Assembly: GCA_038380795.1 (NCBI GenBank)
Contig: CM076263.1
Location: forward strand, 6,500,709-6,564,708
Direction of reading: 5' to 3'
Source of the DNA: Pyrocephalus nanus
Taxonomy: Eukaryota > Chordata > Aves > Passeriformes > Tyrannidae
Length of the DNA: 64,000 nt
The position numbers and the translations under genes were made by a program. The notes beneath the pieces are model-generated. The model worked only from the letters and a program-made list of their open reading frames with translations, was not told the DNA's origin and did no database searches. Shown here in pieces: positions 1 to 8,959 of the stretch. Position 1 is the first letter of the stretch. Each line of letters opens with the position of its first letter.

Positions 1-3000
1 TGAACAGTTTGACTATCCCTGTTCATTTCCTTTACTATCCCCATCTGCATGTCTGGCCTTTAGAAGACAAACCACTGTAGAGGTGATTTACTATCCTGGA
101 CATAAACAGACCAACAAAAAAAATTTTATATTTTATATATATATATATATAAGCTTAAACCAGTATAAGAATAGGTCTAAATTTTATTACATTCATAAAT
201 TCTAGGATGGATTTAGAAATTTGGCAGTTAAGGAAACTGAACATATTTACAACAGCAGTAACAAATAACACAGGTAGAAATATCTATCAAACAGGAAAGA
301 ACTGATATATTTGTAAATATGTAGACAAACAGATAGGGAGCAAAACAAGCAGAGAGACAATTAGAAGAAAAAATAAACTCTTTAAGGATACTATGAAGCT
401 ATAAGAGAAAGCTGATGAGGAGCATTTTTGCATATTTGGCTGTAGAGTACCCTCTTTCTCTGTCTACAGTATTTCCCCACACGTGCATGTGTGGATGCAC
501 TCACACATGGTCTCACAGTCCTCCCAAACACACACAGAGTCAACACTTGGTCCTGTGCCATGAATCTGTGTTAGAACAAGGCACGTGAAATCAGCAGCAT
601 TAATGCTGGACCCTGACTGTCTTTCCCTCTGGCTACTTGGAGAATAAAAGAGGAGCAAGAATGGGTTTTGTAAAACAAGTATTCATTCATGCACACAAAT
701 ACAGTATTGAGACTGTGCCTACAACATGTGTTGTTCAGAATGAGACTGGGTATATCTTCGGAAGTAAAACTTGCCATGGGACATCACAGTCCTCTGAATC
801 TGAGCGCTGCCTTTGCCATTTTTTCACCTGAGGCTCCAAAAATCCACATGAAAAGTGACCAGTGACTTGGGATACTAACGTCACACACCTAATCTCCATG
901 CTTCATTATTTCTAAAGTTCAGCAAGCAGCTGGGTGCCCAAACAGGAATTAGCTGCTTAAAGTCTTTTTCAGAGTTAGGCCTGATTTTCCAAGAATATGC
1001 ACTGATTGTGACTACAATTCTGGGAGGACAACAATCTCCAAAAGCTGGCTTAAAATCCATCTTTAACCTTGTTAAATTAAGTTAAAGTCCCCAAATCTCA
1101 AACTGGATATACAAAAAAAAAAAAAAAAAAAAAAAAAAGGAGGGTTGTTTTTTTTTTTCCTTGCACACAAGCCCTAATTAAAAGGAAATTATTCTGGTTG
1201 CAAAGACAAGCACTTAAATATTAAGAGCTCCCAGAATTGAGGTTACGTGCACAACCTGGATTTTCCTTTGTTGTACAGATGCATTCTAATTCAGACTTTA
1301 ATTACATGATCATTCACAGAGTAGATGGCATGTGCAGTGCTGTTTGTTGACTGTAGAGGACCGAGGGACTCTGTCTCACATTTCAAGTACACAGAAGAGT
1401 GGGCTTTTAGGGGAAAATATTCTCTCAGGCAAGACCTCCTGTTCTTTTAACTCATCCCCCTCACAGATCCACCCTTTCTCACTCTGTATTTCCTCTCTCT
1501 GTTCCAGTCTTGTATGCAATTTCACTTTTTGGCTCTTTCTCAATTTGTCTCTTTTATCTCGCTTCAGTCTTTTAGTGGCCAGCTCTTGAGTTTACCAGCC
1601 TCAGAGCTCTCCGATCCTCTGTGTTTAACAGAGTTTATTTTCCAATGTTTTCTTACATCACATTCAGTATATTAACCCCTCTCTTTTCCCTGTTATTGTA
1701 CCACAGACAGTTGCCCTTTAGATTTATCTCCCTTCCCATTTCTCTCCATTTTTCCAGATTCTTCCTACTGAGAAGCAGACTGCTGTGTCTCAGCACAACC
1801 TTTTCTCCAAAGCTCTCTGTGGCTAACTGGGTCAATGCAAATAAATAACTGGAGAGTTCTTTAACCCTGGGTCCAAATGGCACTGCACCAAGTACCCATA
1901 TGGCTAAATGCTCTTTTCCATAAAAAACACATTATCCTTGCCTGTAGTACCTATTGAAAACTTCACAGTAGTCTGTGATGACCTCCAAGCTGCACCCAGA
2001 AGGTGCCTAGGAGGCTGGTGAGGACCAAACTCATGTCAAAGACTGCGCTAAGATTAAGAAAATTAATACTTTTCTCAAACTTATGCTCTGAACCTGGTTC
2101 ATTTCCGGATGCAGGTACTATCTTTGAGTCTGAACCTCACCCTGTTGCCGGTGTGTCTCTTCTGAATCCTTCACAGTGAGACACCAACTTCCTTGCCTTT
2201 CCTGCTTGCCTGAATTTCCCCCCAGCTGTTTCATTTTAGTTTCTGCTCTAGTCTCAGTGTTGGATCACCCTGTCGGATCTCCCTGTCAGCCCCTGAAAGC
2301 ACAGGGAAAACAGACTCCCTGCTTTTGTCTCAGGTATCCAGACTCCATTTTTTCCTGGCCTGTCCCGGCCCTGTGCTGCAATGACAGGAATAACTCTTGC
2401 CTGCTGCAACAAACCCAGTGAGAGCAGAGTCACTGGGGAATCTGGTTTTGGAAATCTGCATCTTTAGTGAGCATGTGAGAACTGCCATTTTCCCAAGGCT
2501 TTTAATTGGCCTGTTTGGGGTAGATTTTCCCAGAGATAGCAAAAAAAAAAAAACAACCTGAGAAAGAGCTTCACCTCCTGACAGTTCTTAGTTTCATGCT
2601 GTAAAACAGGGGGACAGGGGACCTTTACAAACATCTCATCTGACTCAGTTCAAACCATCCCAGTTCTCCTATAGGTTGTTCTCAGGGATTGGCAAATAGT
2701 TCCAGATGAAATTCTCATGAAATAATTAAATAATTTGAACTGGATGCTGGCAGTCAACACAGAGTTTCAGCCAAAATGTATGAAGTTTATCAATGCTGAA
2801 CAGGATTTTATTATAGCAAGATTTAGGCAGCCTATGTAATTGGTGGTGCTACCAGATCCTATTAAACCACAATCTCCCTTCCTCACAGGGGCGCTGTGAG
2901 CATTAATTTGTTAATGATTGCACAATGATTTGATGATGAAAAGGACCATATTAACATGAAGCATTATTGTCCCTTCAATGCAAGCTTGCCTGCTTTCATT

Positions 3001-3760
3001 ACTCATTATGTACAGGGACATACCTATTATGAAAAGGGATGTGGAGATAATAAACTTGATATTCTTTTCAAAGGACTAATACAACATGTTTACAGCATTC
3101 AGAGCACAGGTAATAGGAATATTCTGGAGAGCTCTGTTTAAATAGCAGAATCCATTGGGTGGAGTGTAGTGATGTATATGTATGTGTCTGCACAAATTCT
3201 GTGTCTAAATACGTATAAGAATACATGCATACACACACTCTTCTATTTTTCTGTCCTGTCTTAACCCTTGGTTTCTATGCAGCCTCCCCAAACTCACCAG
3301 TGCTACTTAATAACAAAATGATTCCACAAACAAACTCTTTCTCTATAACAGTGATACCTTTTGTTGCCTACATCCACTACAGTCCTGTGCTAAGCTCCTT
3401 TGGATGCAAAGAATTTTTCATTTCTCTCCTCAGTCAACCTTCTTGATTCTAACTAAAGCGGAGGGAAAAAAAAAAAAGCAAACAAACAAACAAAAAACAA
3501 CCCATACTGATTCAGGCTTTAATTCAGGGACCAATCTTGCAAATGTTCACATGGGTAATCCTTCCTCAGATGAATAATCCTTCTGACCACAGCACGCTGA
3601 TTAACAACAATGCAGATTAAGGTTTTCAGGATCTGGCCCATCCCCTGATGCCTGGGTTCTCACCCAAATTTTAGTGAGTGATGGTCCCTCTCCTTTTGTT
3701 AGATGTATTAAGAGGCCCACAAGCAGCTCTCAATTATTTCATTTGATTACGTAGCTAATA
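1..3760. other. Distal 5' flank, no gene recognised
   Basis: This is AT-leaning non-coding DNA with a (TA)n run (134-151), an A26 run (1113-1138) and other short homopolymers. The open frames here are short, lack family resemblance and overlap on both strands. I see no RNA gene or intact mobile element. Confidence 0.7.
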
Positions 3761-3761
3761 T

Positions 3762-3850
3762 GCCCTGATCCTGTCAGCACTCCCTGCACAGCCTAACAAG
3801 CTGAAGCAAACAATTCCAGCTGAGTTAGAAGACTTGGCAGGATCGGGCCC
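3762..3850. repeat. Short inverted-repeat (MITE-like) remnant
   Basis: The left arm GCCCTGATCCTGTCA (3762-3776) and the inverted right arm ending GGCAGGATCGGGCCC (3836-3850) match at about 12 of 15 positions and enclose roughly 60 bp. The arrangement resembles ancient palindromic repeats seen widely in sauropsid genomes; I cannot name the family with certainty. Confidence 0.5.
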
Positions 3851-4366
3851 TTTCATAGAAGCTGAAAGCTGTATCTGATTTCAGATCAGGACGTGTGCCT
3901 TTGCTATTAACAATCTCATGTCATTAAAAAAAAAAAAAAAAAAAGTCTTAATAAGATAGCAGAAAATCTGTGAATATATGAGCTGATATATCTAACTAGA
4001 TCTAAAGAAGAATACACTGCTATTTAAAAAAAGAAAATCACACATTGTTTGTTTACTTGAAGCAAAACTTGCCTGCTATTTAGTTTATCTATTTAAAAAT
4101 AAAATTCACACCTTTTTTTTTTTTTTTTTAATACAAAACTTGCCTGCAATTCTTTTTACATCGTACAGCCACTGATGGTTTTGTGTGCTGTGGGTCCAGG
4201 AGCTTGAAGTTCAGCAGAAGAATCCCCCTCCAGCAACCTTTCGGCCTATTCCTGCCTTTCTTCTTTACTTGCTCGTTTCCCGGAGAATGAAGACAGTCAG
4301 GACTGATGTATCGCTGTGCCCCCCTTGCCTGCACCAAATGGTGTTCATTAAAAACTTGCTGCTAGC

Positions 4367-4435
4367 AAGGGCCTGATCCAGCCCTCCTGGAAGTCATTGG
4401 AAAGCTGTCTATTGACGTCATGGGGACGAGGAGCA
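4367..4435. repeat. Degraded palindromic repeat containing a CRE octamer
   Basis: The segment starts GGGCCTGATCCAG, then carries GAAGTCATTGGAAAG and a TTGAC-TCA-TGGG-like block. These are the pieces of a widespread palindromic sauropsid repeat (GGCCTGATCC, GAAGTCAATGG, TTGACTTCAATGGG). The family identity comes from memory of similar sequences and is not confirmed. Confidence 0.45.
4413..4420. promoter_or_regulatory. Perfect cAMP response element (TGACGTCA)
   Basis: A full palindromic CRE octamer lies 4.1 kb upstream of the CELF4 start. It sits where the surrounding degraded repeat would normally read TTGACTTCA, so a small number of substitutions in an old repeat could have created it. CREB binding is possible but unsupported beyond the motif. 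Confidence 0.35.
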
Positions 4436-5899
4436 TACTAATGCATGCGAGTACCTTTACTTAATGCGGGCAGTCCTGTTAACAACACCGAAGTTGTTCA
4501 CAGGATTAGCAGCAATCAATCAAGCCCTTTGAAAGGCACATTAAAAGCCAAAGCCTGGTCTGCAAACCCTTTCTCACAGGAGGTTAGTGTGTATACCTGT
4601 GGCTGGTCCTGCTGCATCCTTCTGCCCCTGGCCAGTGCATTTTCCCAGCTGTGCTGATTTGGGGTAATATTTTTTCTGAGGAGGTAAAAATTGCTGGCCA
4701 TCTACCCCCAAAATAAATAGTGGTTTTGTTCTGAACAAAACAAAACAAACAAAACAAAACAAGCAAACAAACCAAAACCAGAAAGACACTCACCAGAGTG
4801 GGAAGCAGGAGAAAATGGGGCTGTGAATGGGTTTGAGAGGGGACTGTTTTTTCTCTGCAAGTAGACACATTAAATAGAAAAGCAAAAAGGAAAGGGAAAA
4901 AAAAAAGTAAAATGCTTTATTTGCTTTATTTTGGTTCCAAGCAGATAAATAATTTTTATTCTCTGGGAGAAACCGGAGCCTGTTACAAAAGACCTTATTC
5001 TTACAAAATTCCTGTGGACTTCCTTGCTTATGGATTGCTGAACTGGACCCACTGTGATTACACAGGGAACATTTCTCACTTGGGAACTGTTCAGCAAAGG
5101 CTGGTTTATAGATAACAATTTCACTCCTCCTTTGCTTGTATCTTTTTAAAATCCACTACAGCCCCTTGTACATGTGTAAAGGTGCTTATGGGGTATAGCT
5201 TATTTCCACCCACAGCAGCAGCTGTGTTCATCTCGGAGCCCTTGTAGCAATATTTGTGTCCATATTATTTCATCCTGCCACCCCTCACAGCTGTGCCTGT
5301 GCACCAGGGGGCTGTACTTGAACAGCATCCATTTCTAAATGACTACTTACGGCGCTGTGAAAACGGGGCGTGGACCAGCTCAAAGTTTCAAAAAATAGAG
5401 GTTGTTATAAAAGGGGCACACGCACTGAGCAGCAAAATTACTTTTTCTGCTGCCCTGTTGATTTAATTGGCTTTCATTTGGGATAAGCCGTGGTTGCAGG
5501 CAGAGTGGCCTGCTTACGGACAAGGTGTTAACAGATCCATCTCTGGGATGGATCAGTGCCGGATGCTGTTTCACTTTTCACTGTAGTGGATATTCCCTCT
5601 TTAAAAAAAGGTTTAGATCTTTCAGTGAGTCCTCCTAGTTCTATAATGGGTGTGGTTTTAGGGATCAGAAAGAGTGGATATTAGGATTTTTAATGCTGGT
5701 GTTTGTGTGTGTATGTGTGTGGGGGGGTGGGTAACTGAAAGACTTTATTTCATGTGGGTTTTGTTGTTGTTGTCATTCTTCTATCACAGTCCAGGGCACA
5801 AGGCAGGATTTGAAAACAGGTGAGTCACAGGGCTGGGAATTTGGGAGTGGGGCTGTCTGAGGAGGGTTTTAGCCTCCCAGCAGCTCCTGGACTGTCAGA
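4436..5899. other. 5' flank between distal repeat and CpG island
   Basis: Non-coding DNA with a (CAAAA)n-type simple repeat at 4730-4785 and a TG/G-rich run at 5703-5731. Open frames are under 100 codons and mutually overlapping. I recognise no gene. Confidence 0.65.
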
Positions 5900-5970
5900 T
5901 CTCCGAGTCTGTAGCCTTTAAAGGTTGTCGGTGTGCGCCCAGGAAAGGAAGAACGACAAACTCTCCCCCC

Positions 5971-6001
<31 letters not shown>

Positions 6002-6360
6002 CGCCGCTTGGACCCCACCACACGGCACGCCTGGCCAGACGGCAGACAATGCGCGGTGCCTGCCACCAGCCCGGCACCCGGCGGCCGACAGCCGCTGCTG
6101 CCCGCCAGCGCCCGGAGATGTTCGGAGAGCCGTAAAAGGCAGCGCAGGCTGCCGGGGCTCCGCACGGGTGTCGCCCCCAGGTGCGGACCCCGGGGGGGTG
6201 GGACGGGGAGGCTCCGCGGGGCTGGGCCCGTCCCGCCCCCCGCTCGCAGCGCTCCCCCCGCCGGGAGCGGCCCCGGGGAGGGGCACAGCCCCGCCGCCCC
6301 CGCCATCCACCCCCGCTCCTCTCCTGGCAGGGCACGGGAGCACTCACTTTCAGGCACAGG
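5900..6360. promoter_or_regulatory. CpG island, upstream lobe
   Basis: Dense CpG and C+G content, with GC-box-like sequence (CCCGCCCCC at 6232-6240), marks a CpG island about 2.2-2.6 kb before the coding start. It begins at a (CA)n run near 5974-6001. Long overlapping open frames on both strands here (about 140-160 codons) come from the scarcity of stop codons in C+G-rich DNA, not from a gene. It may host an alternative or divergent transcription start. Confidence 0.75.
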
Positions 6361-6409
6361 AGTAGTTGGAATAGCCGAGCCACCTTCACTGGGGTGATTT
6401 TCTCTATTT

Positions 6410-6495
6410 ATTTTCTTTTCTTTTTTTTTTTTTTTTTTTTTTTTTCCCCAAAGGGAGGTGGAATGGGGGGGGGGGAAAGCAGGGGGGGGGGGGGG
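6410..6495 (+). repeat. Poly-T followed by long poly-G tracts between CpG-island lobes
   Basis: A T25 run (6421-6445) is followed by G11 (6465-6475) and G14 (6482-6495) with shorter G runs nearby. The G tracts can form a G-quadruplex on the + strand. Homopolymers this long are often mis-sized in assemblies. Confidence 0.8.
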
Positions 6496-6699
6496 AGAAG
6501 TGGGTAGGATACTGCCTTGTCTCTCTGTTATTAAAAAAAAGCCAAATAAAGTGAAAAAAGTGGCAAAGCTTGCTCCTTTTGTTTTTTTGTTTGTTTTTAA
6601 AACAGAAATTAAATATATATATATATATGTATATAAATTCCGATCAATAAAAAGCGCAGGAAGGTTTGAAATTTTAAACTAATAACCTCCTTTCCTCCA

Positions 6700-7090
6700 C
6701 GGCTGCCCCTTCCGTTTACAGTCACACGTGTTACCTGCGCTCCCGGGGGACTGGAGGCCGCGGGGAGGGGAAGGGGTCCCGCTCACAGCCCGCTCCCTCC
6801 GGCCCCCCTTCCCAACTCCCCGGGGCAGTCGCCGCCTGCGCCGCGGGGATCAGCCGGCGGCGCCGGGAACAATGGCCGGGTGGCCCCGCGGGGCTGGGGG
6901 GCTGCGGGGGGCTGCTGGCACCCCCCTGGATAAGGGGGGATAGTCGGGGGTCCGGTGGATGCAGCCTGGCCGGGAGGGGAGCGGGGGTTCAGGCCAGGTA
7001 ACTCGTAGGCTGCTCCGAGCTCGCCTGCTGGTGTTTCTGCGAGCTTCATCCCCGCACAGCTTGCACGGAAAGCAGGGGAACGGGAGAAAA
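6700..7090. promoter_or_regulatory. CpG island, downstream lobe
   Basis: This is a second CpG-dense block, separated from the first by a T25 run, G11/G14 tracts and an AT-rich stretch with (AT)n. It ends at an A-rich segment near 7090. It lies about 1.5-1.8 kb before the coding start and is plausibly part of the CELF4 promoter domain. Confidence 0.7.
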
Positions 7091-7109
7091 GGAAAAGGGG
7101 GGGAAAAGA

Positions 7110-7145
7110 AAGGGGACAAAAAAAAAAAAAAAAAAAAAGGAAGGA
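7110..7145 (+). repeat. Poly-A tract upstream of the promoter
   Basis: An A run of about 20 bases lies within A/G-rich DNA just downstream of the second CpG-island lobe. There is no adjacent retroelement body, so it is probably a simple repeat. Confidence 0.6.
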
Positions 7146-7269
7146 AAAAATTGCTCTGAGCACACGCAGAGCTTTGTTTTGTTACTGTCCGGATTACTGT
7201 TATTATTATTTGGGGGACAAGGGGGAGTTGTGTCCTTAATCCGAGGCTCCCTGCCCTCCCCACCCCCAG

Positions 7270-8110
7270 ATGCTATGAAAGAAGAGCTGATTTCGTCTCC
7301 ACCATACAGTACACTTTGTCTAGAGAGCATTGTTCGGACAAGCAACTCCCGATCACTGATGACTACAAAATGCGATTTATGTTTCCATCAGAGACAGACA
7401 GAATATCCTGATGGCTTGAAAGTCGGGCAAGAAAATCTTATCTAATCAATTCCTTTTCAATATACAAACGCGCACACACACATCACACACAGACCGTATA
7501 GGAGATAACGCCCGCACTGACTGTACGTAAAATAAATATCAGCAGCACGAAAATTAACAACAGTCATCTCGATAATTTTCGTCTCCCTTCGAAGAGCTAC
7601 AATAATATAGTTTGTGCTTTCCTAGCTTGATGTCATCATCAGCGGCATAATCTATTGAAAAAAAAAAAAAAAGGAAAAAAAAAAAGCTTAAAGAGCATGC
7701 ATTTTTTTTTTTTTAGATGCAACAAGAACAGATATAGTAAAGAGAGCTTGTAACATCACAATCACAACAACAACAGCAAAAGCAACCTCTGAGCCCGGGG
7801 ATTCATCCGTATCTGAACTGCTTTTATTATCATTTGCGAAATAGAACAAGAGTAAATAATAAGTAAGAGGCAACACAATAATAGAAAGAAGTCAGAACAC
7901 CTTGGGTTTGTTTTTTTTCCCCCTCTCAAATAAAAAGGCAGATTTCCCGATGATCACTGAAATTATAACGACAGCGATTGATCGGAGGGCTTGCAAAGGA
8001 AAAGGAAAAAAAAAAAATCATCATCATTGGTCCTAAAAACGCAACCGTTCCCCTTTGCTCACTTGGCACAATAGAAATTGACTGTCTCTCAAAGAGCCAT
8101 GCGCCTAGTG
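7270..8110 (+). promoter_or_regulatory. Proximal promoter region, probably conserved
   Basis: The block lacks recognisable transposon sequence and keeps scattered CpGs in a moderate-GC context, with A/T homopolymers only at 7643-7714. It lies directly upstream of the TATA/MEF2 box. I judge it likely to be conserved regulatory DNA from its texture; no alignment was available. It includes a 56-codon open frame (7275-7445) preceded by an acceptor-like pyrimidine tract. Confidence 0.45.
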
Positions 8111-8120
8111 CTATTTATAG
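8111..8120 (+). promoter_or_regulatory. TATA-like box that also fits the MEF2 consensus
   Basis: CTATTTATAG matches the MEF2 consensus YTA(W)4TAR exactly and also reads as a TATA-like element. If used as a TATA box it would place transcription start near 8140-8150, about 410 bp before the ATG. The flanking DNA (about 7270-8130) is dense in non-repetitive, CpG-containing sequence, consistent with a proximal promoter. Function is inferred from motif and position only. Confidence 0.4.
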
Positions 8121-8184
8121 CCAGGGGCTGTGTTGGAAGATACCATTAAGCTTCTGCCGGGCAGACAGACAGGGGGGTGGTTGG

Positions 8185-8238
8185 ATGGGAGGAGGGGGTT
8201 TAGCCAGAGTAGAGGCAAAAGCAATCCCCCACCCCTAG
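8185..8238 (+). other. Upstream ORF of 17 codons in the inferred 5'UTR
   Basis: An ATG in a G-rich context (G at +4) opens a frame of 17 codons ending with TAG at 8236-8238, about 320 bp before the main start. The peptide (MGGGGLARV...) resembles nothing I know. It matters only if transcription starts upstream of 8185, and would then reduce ribosome delivery to the main start. Confidence 0.35.
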
Positions 8239-8348
8239 CCTCCCTTCCCCGTACACACACACATCCACACACTCACACCCCACCCCCTAGTCTGGCTGGG
8301 AATTTGAACCGATCCAGCCTGTTTAAACGGAAAGGACACAGATCTTCA

Positions 8349-8354
8349 ATGTAA
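8349..8354 (+). other. Minimal start-stop uORF (ATG immediately followed by TAA)
   Basis: ATGTAA lies 207 bp before the main start codon, just ahead of an A run. Start-stop elements are a known class of uORF that hold a ribosome at the initiation codon without making a peptide. Whether it is used depends on the true start site. The A at -3 relative to the ATG is favourable, the T at +4 is not. Confidence 0.4.
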
Positions 8355-8375
8355 AAAAAAAATCAGATCAGACCC

Positions 8376-8549
8376 AGAGAGAGAGAGAGAGAGAGACAGA
8401 GAGGGAGGAGTGTGTGTGTGTGTGTGTGAGTGTGTGTGTGTGTGTGAAAGAGGGAGAGGGAGCGAGAGAGCGAGAGAGAGGGAGAGAGAGAGGGAGAGAG
8501 AGAGGGAGGGAGAGAGAAAAGAAGAGGGGGAAAAAAAGGAAAGAAGATT
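8376..8549 (+). repeat. Compound GA / TG / GA microsatellite in the 5'UTR
   Basis: A (GA)n tract (8376-8410) is followed by two blocks of (TG)n split by one GAG (8411-8446), then about 100 bp that is almost purely A and G. The last part ends six bases before the start codon. In RNA the TG block is a UG repeat and the flanks are polypurine. The tract length is likely polymorphic. The polypurine DNA could form triplex (H-DNA) structure. Confidence 0.9.
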
Positions 8550-8555
8550 TTCTCT

Positions 8556-8835
8556 ATGTATATAAAGATGGCCACGTTAGCAAACGGACAACCAGACAAT
8601 ACCAGCCTGAGTAGCAATCACAGCAACCCCAGCACCAACGGGCATATGAACGGATTAAACCATAGTCCCGGAAACCCATCCACCATCCCAATGAAGGACC
8701 ACGATGCCATTAAGCTCTTTATTGGGCAGATCCCCCGTAACCTGGACGAGAAAGACCTCAAACCGCTCTTCGAGGAGTTCGGGAAGATCTATGAACTGAC
8801 GGTGCTGAAGGACAGGTTCACTGGCATGCACAAAG
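8556..8835 (+). CDS. CELF4: CELF4 first coding exon (N-terminus and first half of RRM1)
   Basis: CELF4 is a neuronal RNA-binding protein that binds U/G-rich elements in pre-mRNA and mRNA and controls splicing, stability and translation. The exon encodes 93 full codons plus one base. Residues 1-50 are a Ser/Asn/Pro/Gly-rich low-complexity segment that begins [12 protein letters not shown], the hallmark CELF4 start. RRM1 begins near residue 51: RNP2 is LFIGQI (54-59), helix 1 spans about 65-76, and strand 2 is IYELTVLKD (78-86). The exon ends at MHK plus the G of codon 94, phase 1; RNP1 must lie in exon 2, outside the window. An in-frame TGA at 8445-8447 and no other ATG before 8556 set the longest start. 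The 8556 context is weak (T at -3, T at +4), while the in-frame ATG at 8568 (codon 5) is strong (A at -3, G at +4). CELF3, 5 and 6 have similar RRM1s, but the N-terminus favours CELF4. The linker at residues 12-35 differs from what I recall of the mammalian protein. Confidence 0.95.
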
Positions 8836-8841
8836 GTGAGT
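8836..8841 (+). other. CELF4: 5' splice donor of CELF4 intron 1
   Basis: The exon ends CACAAAG and is followed directly by GTGAGT, a near-ideal U1 donor. Splicing here gives phase 1 after the G of codon 94. This matches the family, where MHKGCAF continues across the exon 1/2 junction. Read-through gives a non-family reading frame rich in Leu/Ser from the pyrimidine tract, which supports this boundary. Confidence 0.93.
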
Positions 8842-8959
8842 TACCTCCTGAACTTTCCCGGGAGAGATCGGGAGAGGAAGGCAGGCTCCCTCTCCCTCCC
8901 TGGCTCTCTCTTTCTCTCTCTCTTTCCTTTCAATTTCATTTCATTTTATTTCATTTTTG

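Larger units (their letters stand above)
8145..8555 (+). other. CELF4: Inferred CELF4 5' untranslated region
   Basis: The start is inferred from a TATA-like box at 8111-8120, so it is approximate; upstream start sites in the CpG island are possible and would lengthen it. The segment contains a 17-codon uORF (ATG 8185), an ATG-TAA uORF (8349), a GA tract (8376-8410), a TG tract (8411-8446) and a long polypurine tract (8447-8547). An in-frame stop at 8445-8447 rules out N-terminal extension from further upstream in this exon. Confidence 0.5.

Noticed and set aside
6074..6096. Second RE1-like site in the CpG island (GGCACC and CGACAG)
   Set aside because: Half-sites are mismatched (CGGCACC instead of CAGCACC) and the spacing is not canonical, so it is probably C+G-rich chance similarity.
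5869..6397. Overlapping frames of 140-164 codons on both strands in the CpG island
   Set aside because: All frames are open because C+G-rich DNA has few stops. The translations are Pro/Arg/Gly/Ala-rich without any domain, and one runs through a CA repeat.
8414..8614. 66-codon frame through the GA/TG repeats overlapping the CELF4 start
   Set aside because: The product is an Arg/Glu/Gly repeat from the microsatellite, and the CELF4 frame is the conserved one.
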